Position numbers and translations under genes: made by a program
Shown: piece by piece, positions 7,080 through 15,441 of the stretch
Layout: each line of letters begins with the position of its first letter
Numbering within the stretch: the first letter of the stretch is position 1
Notes under the pieces: generated by a model
What the model saw: only the letters and a program-made list of their open reading frames with translations
The model's database searches: none
Told to the model about the DNA's origin: nothing
Assembly: GCA_934481375.1 (NCBI GenBank)
Contig: CAKSPN010000021.1
Location: 1 to 16,781, forward strand
Reading direction: 5' to 3'
DNA: 16,781 nucleotides
From: an uncultured Clostridia bacterium
GTDB lineage: Bacteria; Bacillota; Clostridia; UBA1381

Positions 7080-9377
7080 ATGGATTTATGTTCAAGATGT
7101 AAGAAAAATCCCGCCGTTTTGTATATAACCAAAATGGAGGGCGACAAAACAACGAGCGAGGGTTTGTGCCTGCCTTGCGCAAAGGAACTGGGGATTGCAC
7201 CGCTCAACAATATGATAAAACAGTTCGGGGTATCTGACGAGGATTTAGATTCGTTAAACACGCAGATGTCCGAATTTATAGAGAATATGGGCGGTGCGCA
7301 GGAAGGCGGCGACATCAACTCGCTTATGCAGGAAATGAGCGGCGGCGATGATGATGAGGGCGGTGCGGCAACCGCTCCGCTGAGCGAATTTTTCGGCAAT
7401 ATGTTCGGCGGCGGTCATGAAACCGGCGAACAGACCCATAAAAAGTCCGCAAAAGGCAAGAACAAGAAAAAGAGTATGCTTGACACATACGGAACAAATC
7501 TCACCGCAAAAGCGGCAGTGGGAAAAGTCGACAGAGTGGTAAACCGCAATGAGGAAATAGAACGTGTTATTCAGATACTTAACAGGCGTTCAAAAAACAA
7601 TCCCGTGCTTTTGGGCGAACCGGGCGTTGGTAAAACTGCCGTTGCGGAGGGCTTGGCGTGCAGAATATTCGAGCAGAAAGTACCGCCGAAGCTTTTCGGA
7701 TACCAGGTATATCTTCTCGATTTCACGGCAATAGTTGCCGGAACGCAGTTTAGAGGACAGTTTGAGGCAAGGCTCAAAAGCCTTTTAAACGAAGCCTCCG
7801 AGGCAGGCAACGTGATACTTGTTATAGACGAAATACACAATATTGTTGCGGCAGGCGACGCCGAGGGCGCAATGAGCGCCGCAAACATATTAAAACCGGC
7901 GCTTGCACGCGGCGAAATACAGATTATCGGCGCAACAACGCTTTCGGAATACAGAAAATTTATCGAAAAGGACAGCGCCCTCGAACGGCGTTTCCAGCCT
8001 GTGCTTATAGACGAGCCGTCAATAGCCGAAAGCATAGAGATATTAAACGGTATAAAGGACTATTACGAGAATTATCATCACGTAAAAATAAGCGAAAAAG
8101 TCATTGAGGAAGCCGTGCGTATGTCCGAAAGATACATTACGGACAGATTTCTCCCCGACAAGGCGATAGACGTTATAGACGAGGCAGGCTCAAGAGTAAA
8201 TCTGAAAAACAGAGCCATCTACGACGCCGCAAAGCTGAAAGAAAAAGTCGGTGCAATTGACGGCGACATTGCCGCCGCAACAGATGCGCAGGATTTTGAA
8301 CGTGTGGCAAATCTGAAAACAGAAAAAATACAGCTTGGCGAAAAGCTTGAAATAATTGAGGCAGAGGCGGCAAAAGCTCAAATTACCACAGATGACGTTG
8401 CCGCAGTTATAGAAAGCTGGACAAAAATACCCGTTCACAAGCTTACCGAAAGCGAAACAGAAAAGCTTCTCGGCTTGGAGTCGAGAATACACGAGCGTGT
8501 TATAGGTCAGAACGAGGCTGTGGAGGCTGTATCGAGAGCGATACGCCGCGGGCGTGCGGATATAAACGTGAGAAAACGCCCCGTTTCGTTTATTTTTGCA
8601 GGTCCTACAGGCGTAGGCAAAACGGAGCTTGTAAAAACCATTGCGGAGGTTATGTTTGACAGCGAGGAAGCTTTGATAAGAATAGATATGTCCGAGTATA
8701 TGGAAAAGCACTCGGTATCAAAGCTTATCGGTTCGCCCCCCGGATATGTCGGATACGACGACGCCGGTCAGCTTACGGAAAAGGTACGCAGAAAGCCGTA
8801 TTCGGTTATACTGCTTGACGAAATAGAAAAAGCGCACCCCGATGTGTTTAATCTGTTTTTGCAGATACTTGATGACGGACGTGTAGCGGACAGTCACGGC
8901 AAGATAGTGAATTTTGAAAACACAATCATTATTATGACCACAAACGCCGGTTCGGAATTTAAAAGCAAAGCGTCGGGATTTATGGCAAACGATGAACTTA
9001 CGCTTTCGGATAATGTCGACAAGAGCTTAAAACAGCTTTTCAGACCCGAATTTTTAAACAGAATTGACGATATTGTGACATTCAAGCCGCTCACAAAGCC
9101 GGAATTAAAGCAGATAATCGACCTGTTGCTTAAGGATATTATAAAAGCCGTACACGAAAAGGGTGCGGAATTTATCGTAACGGACGCGGCAAAGGACGTT
9201 ATACTCGAAAACGGATATGACGCAAAATACGGAGCAAGACCGCTCAAGCGTTCGATACAAAAGCTTATCGAAGATAAGCTTTCGATGCTCTCGCTTAAGG
9301 GACTTATCTCCAACGGAACGGTTATAACCGCAGACAAACACGGCGATACAATAGAACTTACGGCAATAACGCAATAG
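7080..9377 (+). CDS. ClpE-like ATP-dependent Clp unfoldase with N-terminal zinc finger
   Basis: A 765-residue two-ring AAA+ unfoldase that would feed proteins to ClpP or act as a chaperone in the cytoplasm. Residues 1-40 carry a McsA/ClpE-type zinc finger (C4-x2-C7, C30-x2-C33) in place of the usual Clp_N repeats. A Gly/Asp-rich linker (70-115) and a Lys-rich patch (121-131) follow. AAA-1 has Walker A GEPGVGKT (179-186), Walker B VILVIDE (245-251) and arginines in LERRF (301-305). A short middle region holds a UVR-like segment (AQDFERVANLK, 403-413). AAA-2 has GPTGVGKT (508-515), VILLDE (576-581), LFRPEFLNRID (653-663) and sensor-2 GAR (718-720). The expected ClpP-docking tripeptide reads SGF (632-634) rather than [LIV]GF. 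ATG 7080 is ten bases after AAAGGA; ATG 7075 is out of frame and opens only 17 codons. It is monocistronic, ending two bases before a hairpin. Confidence 0.93.
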   Translation: MDLCSRCKKNPAVLYITKMEGDKTTSEGLCLPCAKELGIAPLNNMIKQFGVSDEDLDSLNTQMSEFIENMGGAQEGGDINSLMQEMSGGDDDEGGAATAPLSEFFGNMFGGGHETGEQTHKKSAKGKNKKKSMLDTYGTNLTAKAAVGKVDRVVNRNEEIERVIQILNRRSKNNPVLLGEPGVGKTAVAEGLACRIFEQKVPPKLFGYQVYLLDFTAIVAGTQFRGQFEARLKSLLNEASEAGNVILVIDEIHNIVAAGDAEGAMSAANILKPALARGEIQIIGATTLSEYRKFIEKDSALERRFQPVLIDEPSIAESIEILNGIKDYYENYHHVKISEKVIEEAVRMSERYITDRFLPDKAIDVIDEAGSRVNLKNRAIYDAAKLKEKVGAIDGDIAAATDAQDFERVANLKTEKIQLGEKLEIIEAEAAKAQITTDDVAAVIESWTKIPVHKLTESETEKLLGLESRIHERVIGQNEAVEAVSRAIRRGRADINVRKRPVSFIFAGPTGVGKTELVKTIAEVMFDSEEALIRIDMSEYMEKHSVSKLIGSPPGYVGYDDAGQLTEKVRRKPYSVILLDEIEKAHPDVFNLFLQILDDGRVADSHGKIVNFENTIIIMTTNAGSEFKSKASGFMANDELTLSDNVDKSLKQLFRPEFLNRIDDIVTFKPLTKPELKQIIDLLLKDIIKAVHEKGAEFIVTDAAKDVILENGYDAKYGARPLKRSIQKLIEDKLSMLSLKGLISNGTVITADKHGDTIELTAITQ

Positions 9378-9378
9378 A

Positions 9379-9415
9379 AATAAAAATCCACCCGCATATC
9401 GGGTGGATTTTTATT
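9379..9415. terminator. Bidirectional terminator between the convergent Clp and GH39 genes
   Basis: A perfect 16-bp stem (9379-9394 with 9400-9415; core atccacccg/cgggtggat) closes a 5-base loop. It has A-runs on one flank and T-runs on the other, so it yields a U-tract in both directions. It starts two bases after the Clp stop and ends six bases before the GH39 stop codon, serving both genes. Confidence 0.95.
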
Positions 9416-9420
9416 GTGTA

Positions 9421-10758
9421 TTAAACTGTTTCAAGCTTTATTAATACCGATGTGTTAAGCGGCATTTTCAGATATGCCGAGAAATTATCCGAGGCAAATA
9501 TCTCCTCACGCATAAGTGTAAGATCGTGTTCTTCATCAAGCACATAATAGCTTGCCTTGAATTTGCCCGAAGCATTTTTAAAGTCAACCTTTACTTCCTT
9601 TGCTTCGGCATTGTCATCATCATTATAATGCGTAAGCATTACTGCGTAATCTTTTCCGTCCGTTGCCGTACAGCCGTATATATCGCCGTACTCAGCGGGT
9701 ACATATGTTCCGAGCTGTGCCAGTGCGTCAAACATAACAAACGCATAATACGGCTTTAAGCACTCATACGTTTCGTTTTTAAACATTCCGTTCATTCCGC
9801 ACGGGCGTGCATCATAATACATAAGCATATCTACGGGATTTGCCTGTCCTGCACACATTACTCCCGACACAAACGCCGCACCTTTGAGATTTTTCTCCGT
9901 TTTGAGCGTATAATTCCAGTCATCGCCCATCCAGCCGCTTACGTAATTCCACTCGTTAAGAATTATCGGAACATCATTAAGACCTCTTTTGTCAAGTTCT
10001 TCTCTTCCCTTGTTAAAGGTTTCGATAATATTCTCTATTTTTCTGCCGTACCAGTGGAACGAATAAAAATCAAACGGCGTATTGTTTTTTACGATTGCAT
10101 CGAGAAATCTTTCTTTCTCACCGCTGCCGCTGTCCCACGGACTTGTGAATGCCGGACCGCCTATCTTCAGTTCGGGGAAGCACGATTTCAGATACTTCGC
10201 GGCAACCGTATAAAATTCTATAAACTGCTCGCTCGTTCCCTGCCAGCACGGATTTGAACCGTCGGCATTTCGGCAGTCAGGTTCATTCCATATTTCCCAG
10301 TATTCTATTCCGTAATGAAAGCCGTTATCCCAGCCTTCGTTATAGTGGCGGATTATATGCTCGCATATTCTCGCCCACTTTGCAAAGTCCTTCGGCACTC
10401 TTGTGCCGTACTTATATCCATGCTCTATAGCTGCGCCCAAGCGGTAAAATATCTTCGTACCTGCGTCAAGAGTTGTTTTCAAATATTCGTCCGTCGGCTC
10501 GAATATGTATGATTTGGGATCATTTTCATCGGCATCAAAGTTTTTGAAAATTCTGTGTACGTCCACCGTATGCTCACCGCCGTACCCCGTAAACAACGAT
10601 GCGTCATGGTTTCTCGCAAACGGGATATGCGCCGCCTTGTATGCGTCAAAGCTTGTATATGTTTTTCTTACCGTGGGTGATGTCGGACCGTTGTTCACCG
10701 CATTCATCGGCTTTATTTCTCCGTCCCGTTTAAGAAGATCTATGGTTATTTCCGTCAT
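9421..10758 (-). CDS. Glycoside hydrolase family 39 protein (beta-xylosidase-like)
   Basis: A 445-residue retaining glycosidase of GH39/clan A type, a family of beta-xylosidases and alpha-L-iduronidases among others. The (beta/alpha)8 barrel has the acid/base glutamate in YWEIWNEPD (E159) and the nucleophile glutamate in PIILNEWNY (E269), about 110 residues apart as expected. FYSFHWYG (231-238) lies between them. The C-terminal 90 or so residues look like the accessory beta-sandwich domain. There is no signal peptide, so the enzyme should act inside the cell on imported oligosaccharides. ATG 10758 has AAAGGAG (10767-10773) eight bases upstream. It has its own promoter and no neighbouring transporter or regulator. 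The substrate is not determined by the sequence; xylo-oligosaccharides are the first guess. Confidence 0.88.
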   Translation of the reverse strand: MTEITIDLLKRDGEIKPMNAVNNGPTSPTVRKTYTSFDAYKAAHIPFARNHDASLFTGYGGEHTVDVHRIFKNFDADENDPKSYIFEPTDEYLKTTLDAGTKIFYRLGAAIEHGYKYGTRVPKDFAKWARICEHIIRHYNEGWDNGFHYGIEYWEIWNEPDCRNADGSNPCWQGTSEQFIEFYTVAAKYLKSCFPELKIGGPAFTSPWDSGSGEKERFLDAIVKNNTPFDFYSFHWYGRKIENIIETFNKGREELDKRGLNDVPIILNEWNYVSGWMGDDWNYTLKTEKNLKGAAFVSGVMCAGQANPVDMLMYYDARPCGMNGMFKNETYECLKPYYAFVMFDALAQLGTYVPAEYGDIYGCTATDGKDYAVMLTHYNDDDNAEAKEVKVDFKNASGKFKASYYVLDEEHDLTLMREEIFASDNFSAYLKMPLNTSVLIKLETV

Positions 10759-10797
10759 TTTTTAAGCTCCTTTTAAAAAAATATTTTTCTGATTTTC

Positions 10798-10825
10798 ATT
10801 ATACAGCTTTTATATGCATTGTCAA
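10798..10825 (-). promoter_or_regulatory. Sigma-A promoter of the GH39 gene
   Basis: The minus strand has TTGACA (10820-10825), a 16-base spacer and TATAAT (10798-10803). Transcription would begin near 10791, leaving a short AT-rich leader of about 30 bases before the ATG. Confidence 0.82.
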
Positions 10826-10849
10826 TATTTTTTCAAGCGAAAAAGTTTC

Positions 10850-10898
10850 GTAAAAAAGAAGAAACGTCAAAATAATTTCATTTTGCCGTTTCTTCTTT
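10850..10898 (-). terminator. Intrinsic terminator of the stalk-domain gene
   Basis: A 12-bp stem (10855-10866 aaagaagaaacg with 10887-10898) continues, after one T:C mismatch, into a 6-bp inner stem (10868-10873 with 10880-10885) around a 6-base loop. The minus strand then reads TTTTTT. It lies 32 bases after the restored stop at 10930, not after the frameshifted stop at 11055, which supports 10930 as the ancestral gene end. Confidence 0.88.
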
Positions 10899-10929
10899 GT
10901 ATATCTCAATGCAATTCGGAATATATCAC

Positions 10930-11639
10930 TTATTTAACGCTTGCTATAATCTCCGTCATTTCTTTTTCGGTAACGGCTTTGTTTGCATATACCGAATATG
11001 CTGTTTCGCCGTCGGTCCAGATTGCATTCGATACGCCCTCATCACCTCTGAACGTTACGCTGTAATTGCCGATTTTAACGGTCTTTTTGTTCTTGTATGC
11101 ATTGTAGTCGCCACTGATGTCGTCCTTGCCTCAAAGTTTATTGCAGCTTTTGCGCTTTCAAGGTCTTTGTGCTCCGTAAACGGATTTGGTATCTGCTCGC
11201 CCTTTACGCTTACCTTTTCGCCGAGTATTTCAAATATGCCCGTCGGAACATATGTAACGCCGTTTACAAGTGCCGGAGCCGCTCCGAGCGGTGTGGGTGC
11301 CGACATTCCGATAGCTTTTGACGATGCCATATAATAGCTGTCCGTACCGATATACAATATTGTGTTTACCTCGCCGTTATCAAGCTTTACACCCTGATGT
11401 TCGCTGTCCCATTCAACCGTGTAGCCAAGCTTTTCCGCAACCTTGCGTACAGGAACCATTGTGCATTTTCCCGATTCATACGCCGCCGTATCTCCCAAAT
11501 CAAAAGCTTTACCGTCAACAAGAATTGAAATTGTTTCATTCTTTGCGGATATTAACATAGGCTCCTCCGCAAAAACCGCCTGCGCACCCGAAGCTGTAAG
11601 AGCCGCACATACTAACATTATACTGATTGCTTTTTTCAT
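10930..11639 (-). pseudogene. Secreted stalk-domain (copper amine oxidase N-like) protein, split by one frameshift
   Basis: The gene starts at ATG 11639, nine bases after GGAG, with a signal peptide (MKKAISIMLVCAALTASGAQ, cleavage probably near residues 21-24, ...VFA/EEP). Residues 36-145 form a stalk domain of the Cu_amine_oxidN1 type: a VDG motif, MVPVRKVAEKLGYTVEWD (61-78), LVNGVTYVPTGIFEILG (124-140). After INFE (170) the frame runs into unrelated residues and stops at 11055. Shifting by one base near 11130-11132 opens a clean continuation from GKDDISGDYNAYKNKK through VTFRGDEG to ASVK and a TAA at 10930, resembling DUF4367-like C-terminal domains. Adding one base gives exactly 237 codons (236 residues). 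It may be a recent pseudogene or a sequencing/assembly error. It lies 103 bp after niaR with a -10-like TATAAT but no good -35. Function is unknown; a cell-envelope role is inferred. Confidence 0.82.
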
Positions 11640-11742
11640 AACACATCTCTCCTTTATATTTGTTTTTTTGAGGTCCTCATTATATAAACAATTTAAAGTC
11701 CGAAAATGTTGCAGAAAAAAGTAAATTTTTTCAAAAATTTTT

Positions 11743-12246
11743 TTAAGCCTCGTCACAGAGAAATCCCATGCCTTTAAGCACCAATTCTATTTTATCCAAA
11801 ACCGCCTCGCTGTCCGCATAAACGGTATGATAATGATAACCAGACGTCACGTTCTTAAGCGGACTGGATCTGCCGTTTTTAAGGCTTTTCATATACTCGG
11901 TCACGTCGGCGGCGGTTGAGATATTAAGTTCACCCTCTATACGTCCGTATATCCTGTGCCATACGAAAACGTTCTTCACCTCGCCGCCGTTATCGACTAT
12001 CGCCCGAAGCTCTTTTTCAATATCCTCGTCCGTATGCACAACCTTATACACACGCTCCGCACGGCTAAGAATATATCCCCTGCTTGTGGCGATTATGTCA
12101 CAGCCGTCCTCTTTCAGCGATGCAATATCTCCGACAATCACCTGCCTTGAAACGCCAGTTCGTTCCGCAAGCATTGCGCCGGAAACGGGTTTTTCGCTTT
12201 TTGATATAAGCTCCAATATTTTTTCACGTCTTTCAACGCTTTTCAT
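11743..12246 (-). CDS. niaR: NiaR family transcriptional repressor of NAD biosynthesis
   Basis: A 167-residue regulator with an N-terminal winged helix (about 5-60; VSGAMLAERTGVSRQVIVGD as helix-turn-helix) and a C-terminal 3H domain named for conserved histidines, here H71, H97 and H138/H140 in SGYHYHTVYA. NiaR proteins use nicotinic acid as corepressor and repress NAD synthesis and niacin uptake genes. The start at 12246 follows nadC by 18 bp with AAGGGG nine bases upstream, so it is the last gene of the nad operon and should repress its own transcription through the operator at 15452-15487. Length and domain order are typical. No strong terminator follows; only an A/T-rich weak hairpin lies between 11700 and 11742, so some read-through into the stalk gene is possible. 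Confidence 0.95.
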   Translation of the reverse strand: MKSVERREKILELISKSEKPVSGAMLAERTGVSRQVIVGDIASLKEDGCDIIATSRGYILSRAERVYKVVHTDEDIEKELRAIVDNGGEVKNVFVWHRIYGRIEGELNISTAADVTEYMKSLKNGRSSPLKNVTSGYHYHTVYADSEAVLDKIELVLKGMGFLCDEA

Positions 12247-12264
12247 TAAATCCCGCCCCTTTTA

Positions 12265-13116
12265 TCAAATTTCGTGCAGATTTTTAAGCGACAAGTCCAG
12301 TATGGGCGCACTGTGCGTAAGAGCGCCGCTTGAAATGTAGTCCACGCCCAAATCGATAAGTTTCTGCACATTTTCAAGCGTTACGTTTCCGCTGCATTCG
12401 GTCTGTGCTCTGCCGTCTATAAGCTCAATCGCCTCACGCATCATATCGTGAGTCATATTATCGAGCATTATTATATCCGCTCCTGCCTCGACCGCCTCTT
12501 TTACCATATCAAGATTTTCCGTTTCCACCTCTATTTTACGCACAAACGGAGCGTATTCCTTTGCCATTTCGACAGCTTTTCCGACTCCGCCTGCCGCCGC
12601 AATGTGGTTATCCTTTAATAAAACGCCGTCCGACAGATTGTATCTGTGATTATATCCGCCGCCGCACTTTACCGCATATTTTTCAAATACACGCATATTC
12701 GGAGTGGTCTTTCTTGTATCGAGAAGTTTTGTTTTACTGCCCTTTAAAAGCAACGCAACTTCGTTCGTGTACGTTGCAATGCCGCTCATTCTCTGTAAAT
12801 AATTTAGCGCCGTTCTCTCACCCGACAAAAGCACACGTATATCGCCCGTAACCTTGCCGACAAGTTCGCCGTTTTTTACGTTGTCGCCGTCTTTTGCGAA
12901 AAATTCCACCTGTGTTTTTTCGTCAAGCAGTTCAAAAACACGCTTAAAAACGTCCAGTCCGGCTATTATTCCGCTCTGCTTGCAGATAAGTTCCACTTCG
13001 CCTTTTTTGTATTCGTGCATAACCGCATTTGTTGTTATATCCTCGCTTGTTATATCCTCACGGAGCGCCATCATTATAAGCTCGTCCGCATTTGCTTTCA
13101 TTGTTATATTATTCAT
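12265..13116 (-). CDS. nadC: Nicotinate-nucleotide diphosphorylase (quinolinate phosphoribosyltransferase)
   Basis: Converts quinolinate and PRPP to nicotinate mononucleotide with release of CO2, the third step of de novo NAD synthesis. The 283-residue length is normal. An N-terminal alpha/beta domain precedes the barrel; key stretches are LSGERTALNYLQRMSGIAT (97-115), DTRKTTPNMRVFEKYAVKCGG (133-153), HRYNLSDGVLLKDNH (157-171), EVETEN (196-201), IMLDNM (216-221) and ECSGNV (240-245). Together these line the quinolinate and PRPP site. ATG 13116 overlaps the end of nadB by eight bases, and GGAGAGG seven bases upstream inside nadB serves as ribosome site. Nothing appears missing. Confidence 0.97.
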   Translation of the reverse strand: MNNITMKANADELIMMALREDITSEDITTNAVMHEYKKGEVELICKQSGIIAGLDVFKRVFELLDEKTQVEFFAKDGDNVKNGELVGKVTGDIRVLLSGERTALNYLQRMSGIATYTNEVALLLKGSKTKLLDTRKTTPNMRVFEKYAVKCGGGYNHRYNLSDGVLLKDNHIAAAGGVGKAVEMAKEYAPFVRKIEVETENLDMVKEAVEAGADIIMLDNMTHDMMREAIELIDGRAQTECSGNVTLENVQKLIDLGVDYISSGALTHSAPILDLSLKNLHEI

Positions 13117-14368
13117 TTCGTTTCCTCTCCTGTTCTATAGCGTCAAGCACTGCTTGTTTATATTCCTTTTCATTGTCCCTGTAATCGTATTGTATCGGCT
13201 CCGACGGCGTGTATGTATCCGTAATGTCCGCCGCCGCACGCTTTGCAAACACAAGGCTTTCCAAAAGCGAATTGCTCGCAAGCCTGTTTTTGCCGTGAAC
13301 GCCGTTGCAGGCGGTTTCGCCGACGGCATACAGCCTGTCCGCAGACGTTTTCGACATCTCATTCACCTTTATACCGCCCATAAAATAATGCTGGCTCGGC
13401 ACCACCGGAATAGGCTCTTTTGTTACGTCAAAGCCTTCTTCAAGACAATGCTCGTAAATGTTCGGGAAGTGCGACATTATCGTTTCCTTCGGTATCGGCG
13501 ACATTGACAGCCACACGTAAGGCGTGCCGTCCTTTTTCATCTGCTTTAAGATTTCGTTTGTAAGCACGTCCCTCGGCAAAAGCTCGTTGGCAAATCTCTG
13601 CATATCCTTATTTAAAAGGATTGCGCCCTCGCCTCTGACCGACTCCGAAATAAGAAATCGTCTGCCCTTTTTCTTTGAATAGAGCGTTGTCGGGTGGATT
13701 TGTATATAATCTATGTTTTGAAGTTCCACGTTATGCTTCAGCGATATTGCAAGCGCATCGCCCGTCAGATGCGGATAATTGGTGGAATTTTCGTAAAGTC
13801 CGCCTATACCGCCCGTGGCAAGCACGGTATAATCCGCATTTATTTCGGTAATTTTTCCGTTTTCGTCTTTTGCGATTATTCCTAAACACTCGTTTTCGCT
13901 CTCGATTATATCGAGCATTGTAAAATGCTCTTTAATGGTTATGTTACTGCGCTTTTTTGCTTCAGTAAGAAGCTTTGACGTTATCTCTTTTCCCGTTATG
14001 TCACGGTGGAAAAGTATCCTCGGCGTGGAGTGCGCACCCTCACGGGTGTAGCGCAGTCCGCCGTTTTCGTCACGCTCAAAATCCACACCGTATCCGATAA
14101 GTTCCTCTATGACTTTCGGCGATGATTTTATCATTATTTCAACGGAGCGCTTGTTGTTCTCATAATGCCCGGCGTGCATTGTGTCCTCAAAATAGCTGTC
14201 GTAATCATCATCGCTTTTCAGCACGCATATTCCGCCCTGCGCCAGGAACGAATCGCTGTCCTCGGCGGTTTCTTTGGTTATCATTAATATTTTTTTATCT
14301 TTGGGTAAATTGAGCGCACAATACAGTCCGCTCACACCCGTCCCGACAATAACTATATCGGTTTTCAT
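13109..14368 (-). CDS. nadB: L-aspartate oxidase
   Basis: A flavoprotein that oxidises L-aspartate to iminoaspartate, which NadA condenses with dihydroxyacetone phosphate. FAD binding is shown by the N-terminal GTGVSG (9-14) and by SFLAQGG (40-46); TREGAHS, HRDITGKEI, VLATGGIGGLY, IQIHPTTL, SESVRGEGAILLN, LLPRDVLTNEI and SQHYFMGGI follow in family order. At 419 residues it is much shorter than the proteobacterial enzyme because the C-terminal helical extension is reduced; this short form is common in Firmicutes and I do not regard it as a truncation. ATG 14368 has AAAGGA ten bases upstream. An unusually long 143-bp spacer separates it from nadA, and its stop overlaps the nadC start. Confidence 0.96.
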   Translation of the reverse strand: MKTDIVIVGTGVSGLYCALNLPKDKKILMITKETAEDSDSFLAQGGICVLKSDDDYDSYFEDTMHAGHYENNKRSVEIMIKSSPKVIEELIGYGVDFERDENGGLRYTREGAHSTPRILFHRDITGKEITSKLLTEAKKRSNITIKEHFTMLDIIESENECLGIIAKDENGKITEINADYTVLATGGIGGLYENSTNYPHLTGDALAISLKHNVELQNIDYIQIHPTTLYSKKKGRRFLISESVRGEGAILLNKDMQRFANELLPRDVLTNEILKQMKKDGTPYVWLSMSPIPKETIMSHFPNIYEHCLEEGFDVTKEPIPVVPSQHYFMGGIKVNEMSKTSADRLYAVGETACNGVHGKNRLASNSLLESLVFAKRAAADITDTYTPSEPIQYDYRDNEKEYKQAVLDAIEQERKRNE

Positions 14369-14396
14369 TTGTAATCAATCCTTTCTATGCGCTTTA

Positions 14397-14496
14397 AGTG
14401 CAAATGTGCGAGTGCGGCTTTATTTTCTGAAAATTTCGCAGATTGCGCATTTAAGCGAACGCCGCATATTTCTATATGCAAGTGAGTGCAAATGTG
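14397..14496. repeat. Pair of 12-bp direct repeats in the nadA-nadB spacer
   Basis: The sequence agtgcaaatgtg occurs at 14397-14408 and again at 14485-14496, 88 bp apart and on the same strand, each followed by a similar cgag/tgag. A small hairpin (gcatat/atatgc) lies close to the second copy. The 143-bp spacer contains no reading frame, no promoter I would trust and no second NiaR-like palindrome. Confidence 0.55.
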
Positions 14497-14511
14497 TGAG
14501 AAGCGGAATTT

Positions 14512-15420
14512 TCACCTGCCGAGTTCTATCATACGCTCTAATGGTATTAATGCCCTTTGCCGCAGTTCGGCGCTTATTTCGATTGTGTTGGTGCCGCTTT
14601 CAAGTGCGGAACGAAGCTTTTCAAGGGTGTTGAGCTTCATATCGGTGCATATACGCCCTTTGTCCGCAGGGTAAAAATTCTTTTCGGGACTTCTTTTTTT
14701 CATCTCGTAAAGCACGCCGCGCTCGGTGCATATTATAAACTCATTATTTTCGCTTTTTACGGTGTAATCTATAAGCTCCGAGGTAGAACCTGTAAAATCC
14801 GTAAGCGCAAGCACGTCACTCCGACATTCCGGGTGTGAAAGCACTGGTGCGTTCGTGTGTTCCGATTTAAGGTGTTTTATCTCCTCAGGGTCAAAATCAT
14901 TATGTACGGGACAATATCCGCCTCCGAGAATAAAATTCTTTTCCGGCACAAGTTCGCTCACATACCGTCCGAGATTTCCGTCGGGAATAAAATATATGTT
15001 CTTGTTCTCAAGCGCCTTTACTATCCGCACTGCATTTGACGATGTGACGCACACATCGCTTAGCGACTTTATCTCTGCCGTGGAATTTATGTAACACACC
15101 ACCGCCAGGTCGGAATATCTTTCCCTAAGCGCCTTGATTTTTTCCTCATCAACCATATGCGCCATAGGACAGTCCGCACCCATATCGGGCATAATGACCG
15201 TCTTTTCGGGATTTAATATTTTTGCGCTCTCGCCCATAAATCTCACACCGCAGAACACTATTGTGTCCGCATTGCTGCTTTTTGCAACCTTGGCGAGATA
15301 GTATGAGTCGCCGACATAATCCGCAATCGCCTGTATGTCATCATTTACGTAGTAATGCGCAAGGATAACCGCATTTTTTTCACGTTTCAGTCTTTTTATA
15401 TCGTTTATTATGTTTTCCAT
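14512..15420 (-). CDS. nadA: Quinolinate synthase, iron-sulfur enzyme
   Basis: Condenses iminoaspartate with dihydroxyacetone phosphate to quinolinate in the cytoplasm. The 302-residue length fits the compact form of the enzyme. Three cysteines that should hold the [4Fe-4S] cluster are C84 (DMGADCPMA), C170 (GGGYCPVHND) and C258 (GRICTDMK), in the spacing known from the Thermotoga enzyme. Other conserved blocks are ILAHYYVNDDIQ (19-30), VGDSYYLAK (36-44), FCGVRFMGESAKILNP (56-71), VCYINSTAEIK (108-118) and VTSSNA (125-130). ATG 15420 is preceded by GGAGG seven bases upstream; an 11-residue extension to 15453 crosses the ribosome site and promoter and is rejected. It is the first gene of the nad operon, directly behind the probable NiaR operator. 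Confidence 0.97.
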   Translation of the reverse strand: MENIINDIKRLKREKNAVILAHYYVNDDIQAIADYVGDSYYLAKVAKSSNADTIVFCGVRFMGESAKILNPEKTVIMPDMGADCPMAHMVDEEKIKALRERYSDLAVVCYINSTAEIKSLSDVCVTSSNAVRIVKALENKNIYFIPDGNLGRYVSELVPEKNFILGGGYCPVHNDFDPEEIKHLKSEHTNAPVLSHPECRSDVLALTDFTGSTSELIDYTVKSENNEFIICTERGVLYEMKKRSPEKNFYPADKGRICTDMKLNTLEKLRSALESGTNTIEISAELRQRALIPLERMIELGR

Positions 15421-15441
15421 GTTTTCTCCTCCGTTTTCCCC

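Noticed and set aside
7571..8035. Minus-strand Ser/Ala-rich open frame opposite the Clp gene
   Set aside because: It mirrors the conserved Walker region of the Clp ATPase on the other strand and has no start signal or recognisable domain.
11120..11140. Programmed -1 ribosomal frameshift as explanation of the split stalk gene
   Set aside because: The site reads AAC-TTT-GAG-GCA with no slippery heptamer of the X-XXY-YYZ kind and no clear stimulatory hairpin just downstream; a one-base loss is simpler.
11669..11679. Palindrome tgaggtcctca between a -10-like box and the stalk gene ribosome site
   Set aside because: Five-base arms around one base are too short to call an operator, and no second copy is seen in the window.
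12854..13507. Long plus-strand open frame opposite nadC and nadB
   Set aside because: It lies wholly antisense to two firmly identified genes, has low-complexity Ser/Phe-rich content, no ribosome site and no family resemblance; it is a by-product of the codon use of the real genes.
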